NCBI GenBank assembly: GCA_049511415.1
Contig: JBEKYC010000026.1
Span: 1-64,000 of the forward strand
Origin: Bog-159 sp049511415
Lineage (GTDB): Bacteria > Acidobacteriota > Terriglobia > Bryobacterales > Bryobacteraceae
Direction: 5' to 3'
Length of the DNA: 64,000 nucleotides
Numbering within the stretch: the first letter of the stretch is position 1; each line of letters begins with the position of its first letter. The notes beneath the pieces were generated by a model. That model made no database searches. It was not told where the DNA came from and was given only the letters and a program-made list of their open reading frames with translations. Below, piece after piece: positions 16,826 through 25,308 of the stretch. Position numbers and translations under genes: made by a program.

Positions 16826-17503
16826 TTAACCTAATACGCGGTGCAACCACGCATCCGCGATCGGGCGCGCCTTCGACGGGAATCGGTGGCCGCCGTCGAG
16901 CATGTGGAACTCGACGTCGGACGCCCGAAGCCGCAGCCGCTCCGCGAAACCTTCGGTGACCTCCGGCTTATAAAACTCGTCCTCGCGCCGTGCAATATGC
17001 AGCAGGGCGGCTGTCACCTTTTGATACGGGCCTTCTTCCCAATTCTTCGGAATGCCGCCGCAGATGCCGATCACCCCGCGGACTTGCTCCGGATGCGTGG
17101 CCGCGAACCGGTAGTTCATGCCCACTGGCTGCGAGAAGCCCACCAGAATCCGCCGCCCGGCCGGAATTCCATATTCCCGCCCCGCTTCGTTGAAGACGTG
17201 CATCAGCATGTCGTGATGCAGCCGCACCGACGAGTCCGGGTGTCTGTGGGTGGCCCAGCCGTACCCCACCTCGTTCGATCCCAGACCGAGGTAGAACTGG
17301 TTGGGACCTTGAATCGCCGCCACCGCGTGGCCGGGACCGACCATGGCGGCGGTTAACCGCAGCATGGCTTCGGGATTGGCGCTGAAGCCATGCAGAGCGA
17401 CTACCAGGGCGGTTTTCGCCTCCACGGCCGGCGGCGGATGCAATAGATAACGGCAATCCAGGCGCGCGGTAAAGCTGCACTGGCGGATGTCTTCGAGGAT
17501 CAT
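16826..17503 (-). CDS. Phospholipase/carboxylesterase-like alpha/beta hydrolase
   Basis: A 225-residue hydrolase with an alpha/beta fold: VVALHGFSANPEAM forms the oxyanion hole, and the presumed triad is Ser124 (VGFSQPVG), Asp175 (RREDEFY) and His206 (DGGHRFP). The nucleophile elbow reads G-F-S-Q-P where relatives of the Est/YpfH type read G-F-S-Q-G. A proline at that place is unusual, although the triad is otherwise complete. Substrate unknown. It is divergent from the TonB receptor; its start is 46 bases upstream of the receptor's predicted -35 box. Confidence 0.75.
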   Translation of the reverse strand: MILEDIRQCSFTARLDCRYLLHPPPAVEAKTALVVALHGFSANPEAMLRLTAAMVGPGHAVAAIQGPNQFYLGLGSNEVGYGWATHRHPDSSVRLHHDMLMHVFNEAGREYGIPAGRRILVGFSQPVGMNYRFAATHPEQVRGVIGICGGIPKNWEEGPYQKVTAALLHIARREDEFYKPEVTEGFAERLRLRASDVEFHMLDGGHRFPSKARPIADAWLHRVLG

Positions 17504-17548
17504 AGCGAATCGGCGGGTCCGGCGGGTTGCTGTAACAAAATCTTCAAC

Positions 17549-17576
17549 TTGATTTTCGCAGATTTGAGGTTATCAT
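17549..17576 (+). promoter_or_regulatory. Predicted sigma-70 promoter of the TonB receptor gene
   Basis: A TTGATT box at 17549-17554 and a TATCAT box at 17571-17576 are separated by 16 bases, close to the sigma-70 consensus. Transcription would begin near 17583, leaving a leader of about 170 bases that includes a nearly perfect 9-bp hairpin (GACCAGCCT, triloop, AGGCCGGTC) at 17691-17711. The promoter sits in the only sizeable non-coding stretch between the divergent genes. Confidence 0.45.
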
Positions 17577-17751
17577 AGCTTAAACGGTTCGAGAACAGTC
17601 ATTGGAGCGCCACGCGTGCGCACCGGGTACCGCTGTCCTTGAGCTGGCAACGGGGCAATATAGCGGGAGGGTTGAAGAGAGTGAATGCCGGACCAGCCTG
17701 ACAGGCCGGTCGGATAGGTGTGTTCGTGTATCCAAGGGAAAAGGATTGAGG

Positions 17752-20700
17752 ATGAGTTCATCGACGCGTCGTTTCACGCAGGTATTGTGCTTTGTTTTCT
17801 TCATGAGTTCTGGGCTTCTCGTGCCTCTCCGGGCGCAGGACGTCTTGGGTGCCATAACCGGCACAGTCAAGGACTCGACCGGGGCCGCCGTGCCCGACGC
17901 CGCCGTTAAAGTGCAGAATGTCGGCACCAACCTGGAGGTTGCGCAGCGTACCCAGGCAAATGGCTCATATATAGCCCAAAACCTTCCGGCCGGCAGCTAC
18001 AAGGTCACCTTTACCAAGGAAGGATTCGAGACCGAAACACACACGCAAGTATTGGTGAACGCCAACCGCACCACTACGGTGGACGGCAGCCTGCGGGTGG
18101 GCACCATCGCGACCACGGTGGAAGTAACCGCCACGCCGCTGATGAATCAGGTGGATACGACCAATGGTTACGTGGTGGACCAACTGACTATTGAGGAGAC
18201 CCCCCTCGGCACGGGTAGTTTCACCCAGTTGGCTATACTGAGTCCCGGAGTCCATGCCGATTTCCTCGGAGGCGCCGGGAGCAACGCGGGCCTTGGCAAT
18301 CAGGCCATCTTTGCCAACGGCCAGCGCGACACCAGCAACAGCTTTTCTCTCAACGGTGTCAGCACCAACAATCTGTTCAATGGCAACTCGACCAGCCAGG
18401 TCGGAGAAAACCGGTTCGTTCTGAACACCGGTGAAAACTTCGGCGCCGGCGGCGAGATACAAACCAGCACGTCGGTGTACGGCGCCATCGGCCAGGCGCT
18501 GCCTACGCCGCCTACCGAGGCGATCCAGGAGATCAGCGTGAATTCCGCGATGTACGACGCCTCGCAGGGCGCCAACAGCGGCGCCCACATCTCCGTGCTC
18601 ACCAAGTCCGGCACCAATGAAATTCACGGCGGAGCGTACGAGTACTTCCAGAACAGCGATATGAACGCCGCGCCGTTCTTTTACAACGCCTCCCCCGCCA
18701 TCACCAGCAAGGTGCCGTTCTTGGCGCGCAATCAGTTCGGCGCCACGCTCGGCGGACCGATCAAAAAAGACAAACTTTTCTATTTTGTTTCTTACCAGGG
18801 AGTGCGTATTGCCGACGCCAGTGACGCCACCAAGGACGCCACGGTTCCGCTGGGGCTCACGGACGACCGCAGTTCGCAGGGGATCATCAACGCTATCCAG
18901 AGCAGCTTCGGTAAGACCATCACGGCCAGCCAGATCAGTCCGGTTGCCTCGGCCATGCTGAATGCTAAATTGCCGAACGGCCAGTATCTGATCCCCAGCG
19001 CCCAGATTACCAACGCGGCCCAAGCTACGGGGCTGGGTTACGACGTGGTGGAACAGGGACCGAATGCGCAATCCCACGTGGATCAGGGCATCGCCGATAT
19101 CGACTATACCGTCAGCGACAAAGATCGCCTCGTCGGCAAGTATTACATTCAGGAAAACCCAACCACGAATCCCTTTGGCGCGGTTGGCTCCCTGATCGGA
19201 TTTCCGCAGCAATTGAGTGCCGGAGGCCAGGTTGCTTCTCTCGAGAACATTGTGATCCTCTCACCCACCCTCACCTGGGAACAGCGCGCCGGTTTCACGC
19301 GGATGCAGGCTTACTCCCATACGCAGCAGGCGTTCACGCCGCAGGATTTCGGTATGAGCCTGCTGGGTTCGACTACTTTCCCCCAGTTGGAGATCTCCAC
19401 TTCCGACCCCACCATATCCAGCGGACTCGAATTCGGCCCCAGCACCAGCTTCGGGAACGCGGGCATGTATCAAAACCAGTGGGAAGGGTCAACCAAACTC
19501 AATTGGGTAAAAGGCCGGCATAACCTGTCCTTCGGCGGCCAGTGGGACCACACCCAACTCAACATCGTCAACAACAACACCTCTACCGATGTCGTCGACT
19601 TCACGAACTTCACCAGTTTCGTGGAGGGCGCTATTCGCAGTGGCGAAGCGTTCGACGGGTCCGCCAGCCGCTATTACCGTTCCGACACAGTGGGCGCGTA
19701 CGTAAACGACAATTATAAGATTCTCAGCAACCTGACTCTGACCATGGGGCTGCGCTGGGATTACGATGGCCCGCTCTCGGAGAAATACGGGAAGCTCACC
19801 GCCTTCAATCCCAGCCAGTACTCGTATAACGCGTCGACCGATACGATCACCAGTTCGGGCCTCGAGTTCGCGAAGAACGGCAGTGACTCCCTGATGCAGC
19901 ACCTGCAGGCCGGTTTCGCGCCTCGCATCGGTCTGGCCTGGACTCCAATGCCCAAGCTGACGGTGCGCACGGGCTTCGGCATGTACTACGACCGTGGCGA
20001 GTTCTTCAGCTATCTCTCCCCCAGCGCGGGCCAGGGTTTCAACGGCCCCTTCGGCGTCACGCTGGCGCCGCCGTTCGTGGAACCAATCTCCGGAAAGCGC
20101 AATGCCCCTATTGCCGCTCCCTTCGGAACATCCGTCCCATCGGCGCCTTCGGCCAGCCCTTCGGAGTTCCTCGGTCTTCTGCCCAATCTCTCGCAGACCA
20201 CATCGGGCTATTGGCCCAGCGGCAACCTTTTCGGTCCGTTCTTGTACGGCGGCTATGACATCGGCAATAAGCTACCCTACTCCGAGAACTGGACCTTCGA
20301 CATCCAGTATCAAGCCTCGAACAGTTGGCTGATCGATGTGGGCTATGTGGGGAATCATGGCGTCCACCAAGTGCTGCCCATTCCCTTCAATCAGCCCCTC
20401 ATCGCCACGGCGCAAAATCCGGTAAATGGGCAGACCTATTCATATGGCGGCTTGAGTCCGTTGAGCTCCTGCAATAACGGGGGCATCGCCGTCGAATCCA
20501 TCTGCCCGCCGCCATACTACGCTGGAAATGCAGAGATTCGCGTGCCGTACCTCGGATACGACATGAACTCCGTCTCCTACGAAGCGGAAGGCATTTCCAA
20601 CTATAATGCGCTGCAGGTGCAGGTCCGCAAGCGCTTGTCGAATGGGCTGCAGTTTACCGCCTCCTACACGTGGTCCCACGCTTTGGACGAGCAGAGCGGC

Positions 20701-21414
20701 CTAGGCCTCTTCTTTACCGGCAACAATCCCCTGAATCCCAAGTCGGACTATGCGTCCGCGGACTTCGATCAGACCCATGTATTCCTGATCAATTACAGCT
20801 ACACGATTCCCAGCTTCACCACCAATAAATCGTTGGGGCTGCTAATCAACGGCTGGACTCTCGGCGGCCAGACCGTGGCGCAAAGCGGACAGCCGTACAG
20901 CGTCTACGATTACTCCGGGTCGGTGGCCGGCTTGTATTATGGCACCTATGACGAGATCGGGAATCCGATTGTTCCGCTGGCGCCGGGCGTCACGGCGAAG
21001 CAGGCGCAGTTGCAGGGCACCACGGGCATCAATGCCGGACAACCGGTTCTGAACGCCAGTGATTTCCTGCCACAGTTTGTCGCGCCGGGAACATACGGCG
21101 TGCCTGCCGGCGATATTTATGAATCGATCTACGGAGACACCGGCCGCAACTTGTTCCGTGGACCTTTCCAGGTGCGCTTTGACATGAGCCTTGCCAAGGA
21201 ATTTGCCCTGAACGAGCGATTCCGGCTACGTTTCAATGCCATGGCGTTCAATCTCTTCAATCATCCCGATTTTGATACGCCCAACAACGACGTTACATTC
21301 TTCCCCTACTACGAAGGGCCGCCTTCCATCCCGCCACAGGGCAGCCTGGGGATCATCCAGCATACCCTGGGCAGTTCGCGGTTCCTGCAACTCGCGCTAC
21401 ACCTGAACTTCTAG
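17752..21414 (+). CDS. Oar-like TonB-dependent outer-membrane receptor
   Basis: A 1220-residue outer-membrane transporter. After a signal peptide ending LVPLRAQ comes a carboxypeptidase-regulatory-like domain (GAITGTVKDSTGAAVPDAAV), a plug-like region (about 110-300) and a large barrel ending in the aromatic pattern LQLALHLNF. The architecture is that of the expanded Oar/CarboxypepD_reg receptors of Acidobacteriota, thought to import large substrates such as oligosaccharides. I took the ATG at 17752 because it directly precedes the signal peptide; the frame is open 150 bases further up but that part looks like leader. It is followed by an 11-bp hairpin. Confidence 0.92.
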   Translation: MSSSTRRFTQVLCFVFFMSSGLLVPLRAQDVLGAITGTVKDSTGAAVPDAAVKVQNVGTNLEVAQRTQANGSYIAQNLPAGSYKVTFTKEGFETETHTQVLVNANRTTTVDGSLRVGTIATTVEVTATPLMNQVDTTNGYVVDQLTIEETPLGTGSFTQLAILSPGVHADFLGGAGSNAGLGNQAIFANGQRDTSNSFSLNGVSTNNLFNGNSTSQVGENRFVLNTGENFGAGGEIQTSTSVYGAIGQALPTPPTEAIQEISVNSAMYDASQGANSGAHISVLTKSGTNEIHGGAYEYFQNSDMNAAPFFYNASPAITSKVPFLARNQFGATLGGPIKKDKLFYFVSYQGVRIADASDATKDATVPLGLTDDRSSQGIINAIQSSFGKTITASQISPVASAMLNAKLPNGQYLIPSAQITNAAQATGLGYDVVEQGPNAQSHVDQGIADIDYTVSDKDRLVGKYYIQENPTTNPFGAVGSLIGFPQQLSAGGQVASLENIVILSPTLTWEQRAGFTRMQAYSHTQQAFTPQDFGMSLLGSTTFPQLEISTSDPTISSGLEFGPSTSFGNAGMYQNQWEGSTKLNWVKGRHNLSFGGQWDHTQLNIVNNNTSTDVVDFTNFTSFVEGAIRSGEAFDGSASRYYRSDTVGAYVNDNYKILSNLTLTMGLRWDYDGPLSEKYGKLTAFNPSQYSYNASTDTITSSGLEFAKNGSDSLMQHLQAGFAPRIGLAWTPMPKLTVRTGFGMYYDRGEFFSYLSPSAGQGFNGPFGVTLAPPFVEPISGKRNAPIAAPFGTSVPSAPSASPSEFLGLLPNLSQTTSGYWPSGNLFGPFLYGGYDIGNKLPYSENWTFDIQYQASNSWLIDVGYVGNHGVHQVLPIPFNQPLIATAQNPVNGQTYSYGGLSPLSSCNNGGIAVESICPPPYYAGNAEIRVPYLGYDMNSVSYEAEGISNYNALQVQVRKRLSNGLQFTASYTWSHALDEQSGLGLFFTGNNPLNPKSDYASADFDQTHVFLINYSYTIPSFTTNKSLGLLINGWTLGGQTVAQSGQPYSVYDYSGSVAGLYYGTYDEIGNPIVPLAPGVTAKQAQLQGTTGINAGQPVLNASDFLPQFVAPGTYGVPAGDIYESIYGDTGRNLFRGPFQVRFDMSLAKEFALNERFRLRFNAMAFNLFNHPDFDTPNNDVTFFPYYEGPPSIPPQGSLGIIQHTLGSSRFLQLALHLNF

Positions 21415-21427
21415 CTTCAGCGTCGTG

Positions 21428-21458
21428 GGGCAGGCCACTCAGTATTTGTGGCCTGCCC
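21428..21458 (+). terminator. Hairpin after the TonB receptor gene
   Basis: GGGCAGGCCAC pairs perfectly with GTGGCCTGCCC around a 9-base loop. It lies 13 bases after the receptor's stop codon and 10 bases before the next start. There is no T tract, so it may be an attenuator or RNA-stability element rather than a full terminator. Confidence 0.5.
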
Positions 21459-21468
21459 TCCGCAAACC

Positions 21469-22257
21469 ATGCCCGATTGGAATCCTAGTCAATATCTGAA
21501 ATTCGCGGAAGAACGCACCCGGCCGTGTCATGATCTCGCAGCCAGGATAGCGGTTTCGAATATCCGGCGTGTGATGGACCTCGGATGCGGGCCCGGCAAC
21601 AGCGCGGCTGTGCTCGCCGAGCGATGGCCTGATGCCGAAATCACCGGCTTGGACAGTTCCGCGGACATGATCGAACGCGCCCGCCGGGAGCATCCGGAAC
21701 ATTGCTGGCTGGCCGGTGACATTACGGAATGGGCCGCCTCTAACGGCGGCCAGTTCGATGTCGTCTTTTCCAATGCCGCTCTGCAATGGGTGGAAGACCA
21801 TGCCCACGTCTACCCGCAACTCCTGGCGCGCGTAGCTCCCGGCGGCGCGCTCGCCATGCAGATTCCCGGAAACATCGACGCCCTGCCGCATCGCCTGATG
21901 CGAGACGTGGCAGCTTCGCCCGCCTGGAATCGCTGGTTTCCGCCGGGCAAACCGCGCGAGTGGCACCACCACGAACTGGAATTCTATTACGACGTGCTGG
22001 CGCCCACCGCCGCCCGCCTGGACATCTGGGCCGCCGAATATATGCACATTCTGCCCGATGCCGAGGCCATCGTCGAATGGTACAGAGGCACGGGCCTGCG
22101 CCCGTTCCTCGAACTCCTGGAAAACGATGCCGACCGCCAGTGCTTCGAGGCGGATTACCTTGCACTGCTGCGACCGCACTTTTCCCCTCGTCCGGCCGGG
22201 GGTGTGCTGTTTCCATTCCGCCGGATTTTCGTGATCGCCTATCGCCCGGAAGCATAG
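21469..22257 (+). CDS. tam: Trans-aconitate 2-methyltransferase
   Basis: SAM-dependent methylation of trans-aconitate, a spontaneous isomer of the citric-acid-cycle intermediate cis-aconitate that inhibits aconitase. The family opening MPDWNPSQYLKFAEERTRP fixes the start at 21469. The SAM site is VMDLGCGPGNSA (near residues 36-47), with the acidic strand end GLDSSADMIERA and the motif FSNAALQWVEDH. The protein has 262 residues; relatives have about 250-260. The gene follows the TonB receptor but is separated from it by a hairpin. Confidence 0.9.
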   Translation: MPDWNPSQYLKFAEERTRPCHDLAARIAVSNIRRVMDLGCGPGNSAAVLAERWPDAEITGLDSSADMIERARREHPEHCWLAGDITEWAASNGGQFDVVFSNAALQWVEDHAHVYPQLLARVAPGGALAMQIPGNIDALPHRLMRDVAASPAWNRWFPPGKPREWHHHELEFYYDVLAPTAARLDIWAAEYMHILPDAEAIVEWYRGTGLRPFLELLENDADRQCFEADYLALLRPHFSPRPAGGVLFPFRRIFVIAYRPEA

Positions 22258-22294
22258 CTCGTTCTGGTTGCCTCATTACCTGCATCACTTTGCA

Positions 22295-22308
22295 GCATCG
22301 ATTGATGC
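22295..22308. promoter_or_regulatory. Inverted repeat ahead of the toxin-antitoxin pair
   Basis: GCATC-GATT-GATGC forms a 5-bp inverted repeat with a 4-base spacer, 20 bases before the antitoxin start. Antitoxins of the FitA/VapB type usually bind short inverted repeats in this position to repress their own operon. The arms are short, so the call is tentative. Confidence 0.3.
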
Positions 22309-22328
22309 GGACATGCCATGCTTGGGAA

Positions 22329-22590
22329 ATGAAGCCGATCACAATTCGCAATCTGCCGCCGGAGGTGGCCCGCGCGATCCAGCAACGGTCGAAGGCGCGC
22401 CACAAGCAGCCTCAACCGCACCGTCATCGATCTGCTGGCAGAGCGCGTCCTGGGCAGTAAGCATTCCGCCACGGGAGAAGTTCACCACGATCTGGATTCC
22501 CTGGCTGGAAGCTGGACGGCCGAAGAAGCGGATGTTTTTGATGCCACCCTGGCCGCGCGGCGTCAAATCGATCCCGAACTCTGGAAATAG
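22329..22590 (+). pseudogene. FitA/VapB-type antitoxin, disrupted by a 1-base frameshift
   Basis: The reading frame begins MKPITIRNLPPEVARAIQQR, the ribbon-helix-helix DNA-binding start of FitA-like antitoxins. Around 22404-22408 an extra C (in AAGCAGCC) throws the frame. Skipping one base restores the family sequence: HKSLNRTVIDLLAERVLG, then an acidic toxin-binding tail WTAEEADVFDATLAARRQ, to a TAG at 22588. The 262-base span is one more than a multiple of three. As it stands the product stops about 43 residues in and lacks the toxin-binding tail. A sequencing or assembly error cannot be excluded. Confidence 0.75.
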
Positions 22591-22598
22591 CGTTGCCG

Positions 22599-23006
22599 AT
22601 GCGGCTCATGCTCGAGACCTCCGCGTATTCGGCCTTCATGCGAGGCCATCCGCGCGTCGAAGCCGCCATTCGACAAGCCGGCCGGATCGTTTTCAGGCCG
22701 ATTGTGCTTGGCGAACTGCAAAGCGGCTTCCTGAGGGGTGCCCACTCGCGCAGGAACCAGGATCAATTGGAGACGTTCCTCGGTTCACAGCGCGTGTCCC
22801 TGTCTGTGGTTGATCGCGAGACCTCGCTCCGGTATGCCGAAATTCTACGCTACTTGCAGAGCGCTGGAATCCCGATTCCCACTAATGATATTTGGATCGC
22901 CGCCGGAGCGATGCAATACGGCCTACGCGTAATTACGACCGATGGGCACTTTCTGCGCATCCCGCAGATACTGGTCGAATTCTGTGGTCAGACCGAAAGC
23001 AATTGA
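22599..23006 (+). CDS. VapC-type PIN-domain toxin
   Basis: A 135-residue PIN-fold ribonuclease, the toxin partner of the antitoxin 8 bases upstream. PIN toxins cut tRNA or rRNA with a cluster of acidic residues and a magnesium or manganese ion. Here three are normal: Glu39 (GELQSGF), Asp97 (TNDIWIAA) and Asp115 (TTDGHF). The first, normally Asp in LDTSAYS, is Glu6 (LETSAYS). The ATG at 22599 (MRLMLE) matches the family start. A Glu at the first position may weaken the nuclease, which would explain tolerance of the broken antitoxin. Confidence 0.85.
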   Translation: MRLMLETSAYSAFMRGHPRVEAAIRQAGRIVFRPIVLGELQSGFLRGAHSRRNQDQLETFLGSQRVSLSVVDRETSLRYAEILRYLQSAGIPIPTNDIWIAAGAMQYGLRVITTDGHFLRIPQILVEFCGQTESN

Positions 23007-23094
23007 TCGCCCGTTTAGTGGTAGTACCCGCTTGACCCGTGGCAACTGCAAATTATATGCTTGGGTCAATCCGGGTATCCTTAGGAAAGCACTT

Positions 23095-25308
23095 ATGATC
23101 CGACAATCCGCACTCGCCCTGCTCTGCCTCTCCTCGCTCGCGCTCGCGCAACAGACCGGCGCGGTCGGTGATTGGCCGGATTGGCGCGGACCCGATCGCG
23201 ACGGCATCTCGCGCGAAAAAGGGCTGCCTGAGAAATGGTCCCTCGATGGCCAGGGCTTGGCCTGGAAGGCGCCGTATGGGGGGCGTTCCACGCCGGTCGT
23301 GTTGGGCGATCACCTGTACCTTGAGAATACCGCCGGCGCGCGCGAAAACGAGCAGGAGCGCCTGATGTGCTTCAATGCCGATACCGGCAAGCTGCTCTGG
23401 GAATACAAATACAACGTCTACCAGAGCGATGTGCCGGCGCACCGCGTCGGATGGGCTTCGCCCGTTGCCGATCCCGAAACCGGCAACGTCTACAGCTTTG
23501 GAGTGAACAATCTGCTGACCGCGCTCTCGAGCGACGGCAAGAAGATCTGGGAACGTTCCATCACCGAGGAGTTTTCGCCGTTTACGACGCACGGCGGGCG
23601 CACCGTGTCGCCCATCATCGATGGCAACCTGGTGATCGTCAGCACGCCCACTTCCACCTGGGGCACCGAGGGCAATCGCGCGCAGCGCTTCATCGCGCTC
23701 GACAAGCGCACCGGCGACATCGTCTGGATCAGCACGCCCGGCGGGCGTCCTTATGACACCAGCTACGGGCCCATGAACATCGTCACCGTGGAAGGCACCC
23801 GCCTGTTGGTCGCCGGCGGCGCCGACGGCGCCGTGCTGGCCATGAAGCCCCAGACGGGCGAGCCGGTCTTTAGCCTGATCATCGCCAAGCGTGGCCTGAA
23901 CACCGGCGTGGTGTTGAACGGCAAGTACGCCATCGCATCCCACGGCGATGAAAACCTGGAAAGCAATGAGATGGGCATGATCCTGGCCTTCGATGCCACC
24001 CGCAAAGGCAAGTTGGGCAAGGACGCCATCAAATGGTCAATACCTGGCTTCGTGGGCGGTTTCTCCTCGCCGGTGATCGATGGCGACCGCATTTACCAAG
24101 CCGACAATGCCGGGACTCTCTTTGCGTTCGATGTGGAAACCGGCCGCGAACTCTGGAAGCAGAACCTCGGTAGCGTGCAAAAGGCTTCCACGGTCTTCGC
24201 CGATGGCAAGATTTACATCGGCGCCGAAAGCGGTAAGTTCTATATCCTGCGCCCGCACGCGGATCGTTGCGATGTGTTGAGCGAGGTGGAACTGCCCCTT
24301 AGCGAGAATGGCCTGGTTTCGCAAAAGATTCCAGAGCCGGTGGTAGCGGGCGCCGCCGTAGCGCGGGGTCGCGTTTATTTCGTTTCGAGCGACGAGTTGT
24401 ATGCCATCGGACCCAAGAGGACTGCCGGCCATCCGTGGAAACCGGTCGTGCAAACCATGGAGGCGGGCCAGGGCGATCCCACTTGGGTGCAGGTCGAGCC
24501 CACGGAACTGGTGCTCAAACCGGGCCAGACCGTAGAATTGCACGCGCGGCTGTTCGACGCGCAAGGCCGATTCCTGCGTGAGGACCACCACGCGACTTGG
24601 TCGCTGGATCATCTGAAGGGCAGCGTCGCGAATGGCAAGTTTGACGTGGCGCCAGATCCCACGGGTCAGGCTGGGTTGATCAAGGCCACGGTTAGCGGTG
24701 TGACGGGCCAAGCGCGCGCGCGTGTGGTGCCACCGCTGCCCTGGAATGAAACGTTCGATTCCTACGCGGTAGGTAGCCTGCCGCCGCATTGGGTCAGCGC
24801 GCAAGCCGGCATGTTCCAGGTGACCGAACTCGATGGCAAGAAAGTGCTCGAAAAGAAGCCCACCGACACTCTGTTCAAGCGCATGCGTGTTTTCATGGGA
24901 CCCGCGGATTGGTCGAACTACACCGTTGAAGCAGATATACGCATCCCCGAAAAGCGCCGCCAGATGGGCGACGCCGGCATTATCGCGCAGCGCTACACGC
25001 TGTTCGCCTTCGGAAACAACCAGCGTTTGGAGCTGAACTCCTGGCAGCCGGAAGTGACCCGCCGCGTCTCCGCGCCATTCGAGTTGAAGCCGGACACCTG
25101 GTACCGCTTGAAACTACGCGTGGAAAACACGGCCGACGGTAAAACGCGCGTGCGCGGCAAAGCCTGGGCCGTCACCGATACGGAGCCGGATGCCTGGCTC
25201 CTTGACCGCACCGATCCCATTCCCAACAAACAGGGCAGTCCCGGCTTGTTCGCCGATGCTCAGTTCGGAGTGTATTTCGATAATTTCAAAGTGACGCCAA
25301 ACCAATGA
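23095..25308 (+). CDS. Secreted PQQ-like beta-propeller protein with C-terminal lectin-like domain
   Basis: A 737-residue exported protein whose signal peptide ends SSLALAQQ. Residues 25-440 are repeated PQQ-like blades (for example NADTGKLLWEYKYN, AFDVETGRELWKQNL), beginning with the DWPDWRGPDRDGIS opening common to this secreted family. The region 440-560 is beta-rich and Ig-like, and residues 560-737 resemble a concanavalin-like/DUF1080-type sugar-binding domain (TFDSYAVGSLPPHWV; NYTVEADIRIPEKRR). No heme or catalytic motif is visible. It is joined to the next gene by an ATGA stop-start overlap. The start is the ATG directly before the signal peptide. Confidence 0.85.
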   Translation: MIRQSALALLCLSSLALAQQTGAVGDWPDWRGPDRDGISREKGLPEKWSLDGQGLAWKAPYGGRSTPVVLGDHLYLENTAGARENEQERLMCFNADTGKLLWEYKYNVYQSDVPAHRVGWASPVADPETGNVYSFGVNNLLTALSSDGKKIWERSITEEFSPFTTHGGRTVSPIIDGNLVIVSTPTSTWGTEGNRAQRFIALDKRTGDIVWISTPGGRPYDTSYGPMNIVTVEGTRLLVAGGADGAVLAMKPQTGEPVFSLIIAKRGLNTGVVLNGKYAIASHGDENLESNEMGMILAFDATRKGKLGKDAIKWSIPGFVGGFSSPVIDGDRIYQADNAGTLFAFDVETGRELWKQNLGSVQKASTVFADGKIYIGAESGKFYILRPHADRCDVLSEVELPLSENGLVSQKIPEPVVAGAAVARGRVYFVSSDELYAIGPKRTAGHPWKPVVQTMEAGQGDPTWVQVEPTELVLKPGQTVELHARLFDAQGRFLREDHHATWSLDHLKGSVANGKFDVAPDPTGQAGLIKATVSGVTGQARARVVPPLPWNETFDSYAVGSLPPHWVSAQAGMFQVTELDGKKVLEKKPTDTLFKRMRVFMGPADWSNYTVEADIRIPEKRRQMGDAGIIAQRYTLFAFGNNQRLELNSWQPEVTRRVSAPFELKPDTWYRLKLRVENTADGKTRVRGKAWAVTDTEPDAWLLDRTDPIPNKQGSPGLFADAQFGVYFDNFKVTPNQ

